Below are positions 22,401 to 24,433 of a stretch of DNA of 24,433 nt, piece after piece. A program made the translations under genes and the position numbers. The first letter of the stretch is position 1; each line of letters starts with the position of its first letter. The DNA lies in the IMG/VR virus record IMGVR_UViG_3300025508_000147, positions 1 to 24,433 of that record; one strand, written 5' to 3'. The notes below the pieces were generated by a model. The model was not told the DNA's origin. It worked only from the letters and a program-made list of their open reading frames with translations, and made no database searches. The stretch comes from a virus.

Positions 22401-24433
22401 AACTTCTTTTGCCTTACCTGCAGCAGTAAGTACAACTGGTTTTCTAATAGCTATAGCACCATCTGCAACCTTGTTTATAATACCGCCTGCTACTACATTA
22501 GTTAATGCTGAACCGTCTACGGCAGGTAGCTTGGCAGAACCGTCTAATTGTACAACATTACTAGCAGATGTTCCAACAGCTTGCGTTGCAGCAGTTCCTA
22601 ATCCTAATGTTGTTCTTTGTGCTGAAGCGTCTGCATCATCTAATAAGGCTTTACCTGCTGCGGTTAAATCATAAACACCTGCAGTTCCACTACCTGTAAA
22701 TTGTATGCCCTTATCTGCAGCAGATGTAAGTCCTGCAAGAGCTTGTAATTCTGCATCTAAACGAGCATTTGCAACTGTACCAGAAAGTTGGTTTGCATTT
22801 AATGTTCCTGCTAGAGTTCCACCAGAAATTGCACCTGTAGTAGTTATATTAGAAGAACCTGTATTTATAGCACCAAAGTTAGATGTTATAGAACCACCAT
22901 CTAGAGCACCTACAGATGTTATATTTGTTTGTGCCGCAGTAGTTAAAGTACCTGCAATATTGCCAAAAGCTACATTACCTACTGTACCACTAAATACTTC
23001 TGAAGAATTAGAGGCATCTGGTATAAATGTAAATACACTAGCAGAATCATCATAACCAAAGAAACCTACTTTAGCTCCTGATCCATTATGCCATCTAAAT
23101 TCAATACCTCTATCTTTATTATCATCAGAGCCTGGTGCGGAATCTCCACCTAGTGTAAAGATAGGATCATCTATAGTTACTGTTGTTGAATTTACTGTTG
23201 TTGTAGTACCATTTACAGTAAGATCACCCCCTACAGTTATATTATCTGTAATAGTAAGAGAATCAACAAAAGCGTCTTTCCACCTAACTCCTGTAGCACC
23301 TAAATCTACATCACTATCTGTTTGTGGACCAAATATACCATCAGCTACATATACTTGTTCTGCGTTAGCTGCATAAAAATGTATTTCATTTGCTTCTTCA
23401 AAATCAATTTTAGTTTCGTTATCTTCACCGATTTTAAGATCGGTAGCTAATATAGATGTAATACCTGTTTGTGCAGCATCTACAGTAAATGTCATATCAT
23501 ATGGATCAGCATCCGTACCGTTATCTGTATCTGTCCAATTTGTTGTAATACCAGAACCAATAAATTTAACTTCTTTACCAGAAGCTACGCCTACTTCAGT
23601 ACCATCATCATCTTCAAGTGTCCATGTAGTGCTTACACCACCTACCTGACCATCTACATATGCTTTAATAGATTGTTGTGTTGCTAACTTAGTAGCAGAA
23701 TCAGAAGCTAAATTATCTTCATCTAATATAGCAGTACCAGATACTCCAGTATTTAAAACTGGACTAGTAAGTGTTTTGTTTGTTAAAGTCTGTGAGCCTG
23801 TAAGTGTAGTTACAGTACTATCTATTGCTAAAGTTACAGTATTAGAAGTAGCACTAGAGGCTAAACCTGTACCGCCTGCAATAGTAAGTGTTTCAGAATC
23901 TAAATCAATAGCTATAGTACCACTATCAGAAGTCACGTCTAAGTCTTCTGCAGTTACAGTAGCATCTACATAAGCTTTAATTGATTGTTGCGTAGCAAGT
24001 TTAGTAGCAGAATTTGAAGACATATTATCTTCGTCTGCAATGTCTGTAATAGTAACAGTACCATCTCCTAAACTACCAAAAACTAAAGTGCCAGAAACAT
24101 CTACATTACCGTTCATATCAATGGTAGTAGCAGCTATCTGTATTTCTGTATCAGCAACTAAATCTAATTGTCCATCAGCAGAAGAATTAATGTATATTGC
24201 AGTGTCTCTAAATTGTAATTTTTCTGTAGTGTTAATTAATATATCATCAGAAAACTGGAAATAATCTTCATCTTCCATCCATGTTATAACACCATCATTT
24301 GAGTTAGCATTAAATGTAAGAGCTATATCGGTATCTGCACCTGTACCCATACTAATAGCATTACTAAATAATGTGGATATTGGACCACCATCACCTGCTG
24401 TGCTACCATCATGTTTATGACCTGTACTTACAT
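19461..24433 (-). CDS. Giant tail fibre/spike protein, 5' end outside the window
   Basis: The frame stays open to the window edge (24433). The ATG at 24350 is internal, because 27 codons before it are open and include [17 protein letters not shown], a typical fibre collar motif. At least 1656 residues are seen. In order they are: beta-structured shaft with two copies of a [13 protein letters not shown] unit; a part with [20 protein letters not shown] and DRGIEFRW, common in cyanophage and pelagiphage fibres; a Thr/Gly/Ala-rich helical-fibre stretch with [14 protein letters not shown]; then two similar halves. Each half opens with a 'GAI..GKPV' segment and runs through blade-like strands such as [36 protein letters not shown] and VIVYSDD. 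It ends in a NYLGI(S/A) segment followed by a T-x-G-x-x-(H/K)YF strand. The halves look like beta-propeller receptor-binding domains. It ends [10 protein letters not shown]. Confidence 0.8.
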   Translation of the reverse strand, partial: VSTGHKHDGSTAGDGGPISTLFSNAISMGTGADTDIALTFNANSNDGVITWMEDEDYFQFSDDILINTTEKLQFRDTAIYINSSADGQLDLVADTEIQIAATTIDMNGNVDVSGTLVFGSLGDGTVTITDIADEDNMSSNSATKLATQQSIKAYVDATVTAEDLDVTSDSGTIAIDLDSETLTIAGGTGLASSATSNTVTLAIDSTVTTLTGSQTLTNKTLTSPVLNTGVSGTAILDEDNLASDSATKLATQQSIKAYVDGQVGGVSTTWTLEDDDGTEVGVASGKEVKFIGSGITTNWTDTDNGTDADPYDMTFTVDAAQTGITSILATDLKIGEDNETKIDFEEANEIHFYAANAEQVYVADGIFGPQTDSDVDLGATGVRWKDAFVDSLTITDNITVGGDLTVNGTTTTVNSTTVTIDDPIFTLGGDSAPGSDDNKDRGIEFRWHNGSGAKVGFFGYDDSASVFTFIPDASNSSEVFSGTVGNVAFGNIAGTLTTAAQTNITSVGALDGGSITSNFGAINTGSSNITTTGAISGGTLAGTLNANQLSGTVANARLDAELQALAGLTSAADKGIQFTGSGTAGVYDLTAAGKALLDDADASAQRTTLGLGTAATQAVGTSASNVVQLDGSAKLPAVDGSALTNVVAGGIINKVADGAIAIRKPVVLTAAGKAKEVAETTTVATSATVKQITDMDGSDTATDYVATAYEASSERFVMFYRDTSNSNYPTLVAGSWSDGTVTWGTPHVVEASGLENEPSLTAGDGYVFASYDDGGVCKLRVFSISGTSFTQTAAQNISDNCSGNKVAYVPASAFSSSPYSPVCGVIAHIYAYGGTPVTYIQSHTLNISDGTIEGSTSEESILNTNAHMNRADLIADPDNGKAIYATYDGSDGDVGKACVIGFGGTASSPTDTVGTFVDYTESNHDADHTAMCYDTQNNKVFIAYHDDNSDSSDQMWKGVIGTVTAGTNAISFTGRATIWDGAGNLSNGDIEFDTVNNKILFFYRDVDNSSVLTHKIITPGASSFSVATGATMSNGDVFLHSGSASFGANKGFLVGLNDRSDSNKVAYSTAFFASSTTTTLDNGNYLGISAEAISDTATGKINVIGGTSTGHSSLTIGNHYFTNGAGAIGLVGNTTGEQYLGRAISATEIQLLENEGYLYGTADGAITAGKPVQVKSDGDFQAISETTTSYSFAQGSSAQISLGTNVCGDIAYNTNTDKVNVVQVNSADGKMTSHHGTVNGGTTNTVTWGSTDIRTSVGSADTLKIAYDPISYKTFCGFYNGSQAEGFIFTNSSGTSTTAGTSSNFFSSDPQGVDVVNVGEDKWVVAYLQGSGYPEVRVVSASGTNVSYGTAVTIFSVSSASGITGSKAGIAISYDTASSQVVVFVRHSGGDIYGYVGTISGTDISFGSSTGPLNNGGSAHPHPGSATYVPAKDVHVLAIDRSSDGEVLAVKTSGSGTDAVLVNNSGTAPGHAGNVVFDSQPVLKYNVFTAYENTPVIVYSDDSVDINSIPVSVDGTTLTMGSDRTIETTTAHSTVAGVFDPDTKRAVIIFKENSNNDIYYQVIAVEGSETNTTMTTDGENYLGIATKTVANDAQAEVATFGQIDAQQSGLTAGQKYFVQSDGSLATSADVSVPGYSGTVTTVAGKALSATKLLISE
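23653..24035 (-). repeat. Pair of diverged ~70-bp direct repeats in the fibre gene
   Basis: Segments starting at 23653 and 23965 (312 bp apart) share most bases over about 70 bp. They encode the same stretch: D/E-D-N-(L/M)-x-S-(D/N)[16 protein letters not shown]. They mark a duplicated shaft module. Confidence 0.7.

Noticed and set aside
22333-23055. Two plus-strand Ala/Val-rich frames opposite the fibre gene
   Set aside because: They are complements of Gly/Ala/Thr-rich fibre codons, have no ribosome sites, and are contained in a continuous minus-strand gene.
24348-24350. ATG as true start of the tail fibre
   Set aside because: The frame is open to the window edge and the residues before it belong to a typical fibre motif (HKHDGST), so the start is outside.

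Overview
The window looks like part of the genome of a tailed, podovirus-like phage from the sea, probably infecting an alphaproteobacterium such as SAR11, SAR116 or a Roseobacter relative. The grounds are an AT-rich composition, tightly packed and often overlapping genes, a T7-type Holliday-junction resolvase next to a RecB/Cas4-type exonuclease and a DUF3310-like protein, and very large virion proteins of kinds I know from marine podoviruses (pelagiphage or HMO-2011-like groups). The exact group is inference: no terminase, portal or major capsid gene lies inside the window.

Left arm, plus strand, 1-3744 (DNA metabolism). The tail end of what is probably a family A DNA polymerase is followed by a sigma70-like promoter. 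After it come a 284-residue protein that may bind ssDNA, a Cas4/RecB-like exonuclease, a small unknown protein, T7 endonuclease I-like resolvase, and four small proteins including a DUF3310-like one. Genes abut or overlap by 8-23 nt. Two of them start with TTG. This is an operon for replication, recombination and host-DNA breakdown, closed by a hairpin with eight T at 3818-3855.

Convergence zone, 3745-4023. Besides the terminator, which can fold on both strands, this zone holds a complete miniature minus-strand transcription unit: a promoter (TGGACA, 17 bp, TATACT), a 16-bp palindrome over the -10 and probable start point, a strong ribosome binding site, and a 21-codon ORF for a hydrophobic peptide whose stop codon lies in the terminator's A/T tract.

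Right arm, minus strand, 24433 down to 4024 (virion assembly and probably lysis). In transcription order: a giant tail fibre or spike cut by the window edge; a small fibre-associated protein; a 56-residue membrane protein; a 1046-residue protein with eleven exact 22-residue repeats; proteins of 175, 210 and 648 residues; a 1590-residue probable internal virion (ejection) protein; two proteins with signal peptides (an Asn/Thr-repeat protein with a six-cysteine domain, and a nidogen-like protein with a strongly acidic block); then small membrane proteins of 80, 31 and 88 residues resembling a holin/spanin-type cassette. No endolysin is visible.

The most unusual elements are the micro-ORF unit in the convergence zone, the 11 x 22-residue repeat array, the two secreted-type late proteins, and several exact in-frame DNA repeats likely to vary in copy number between strains.
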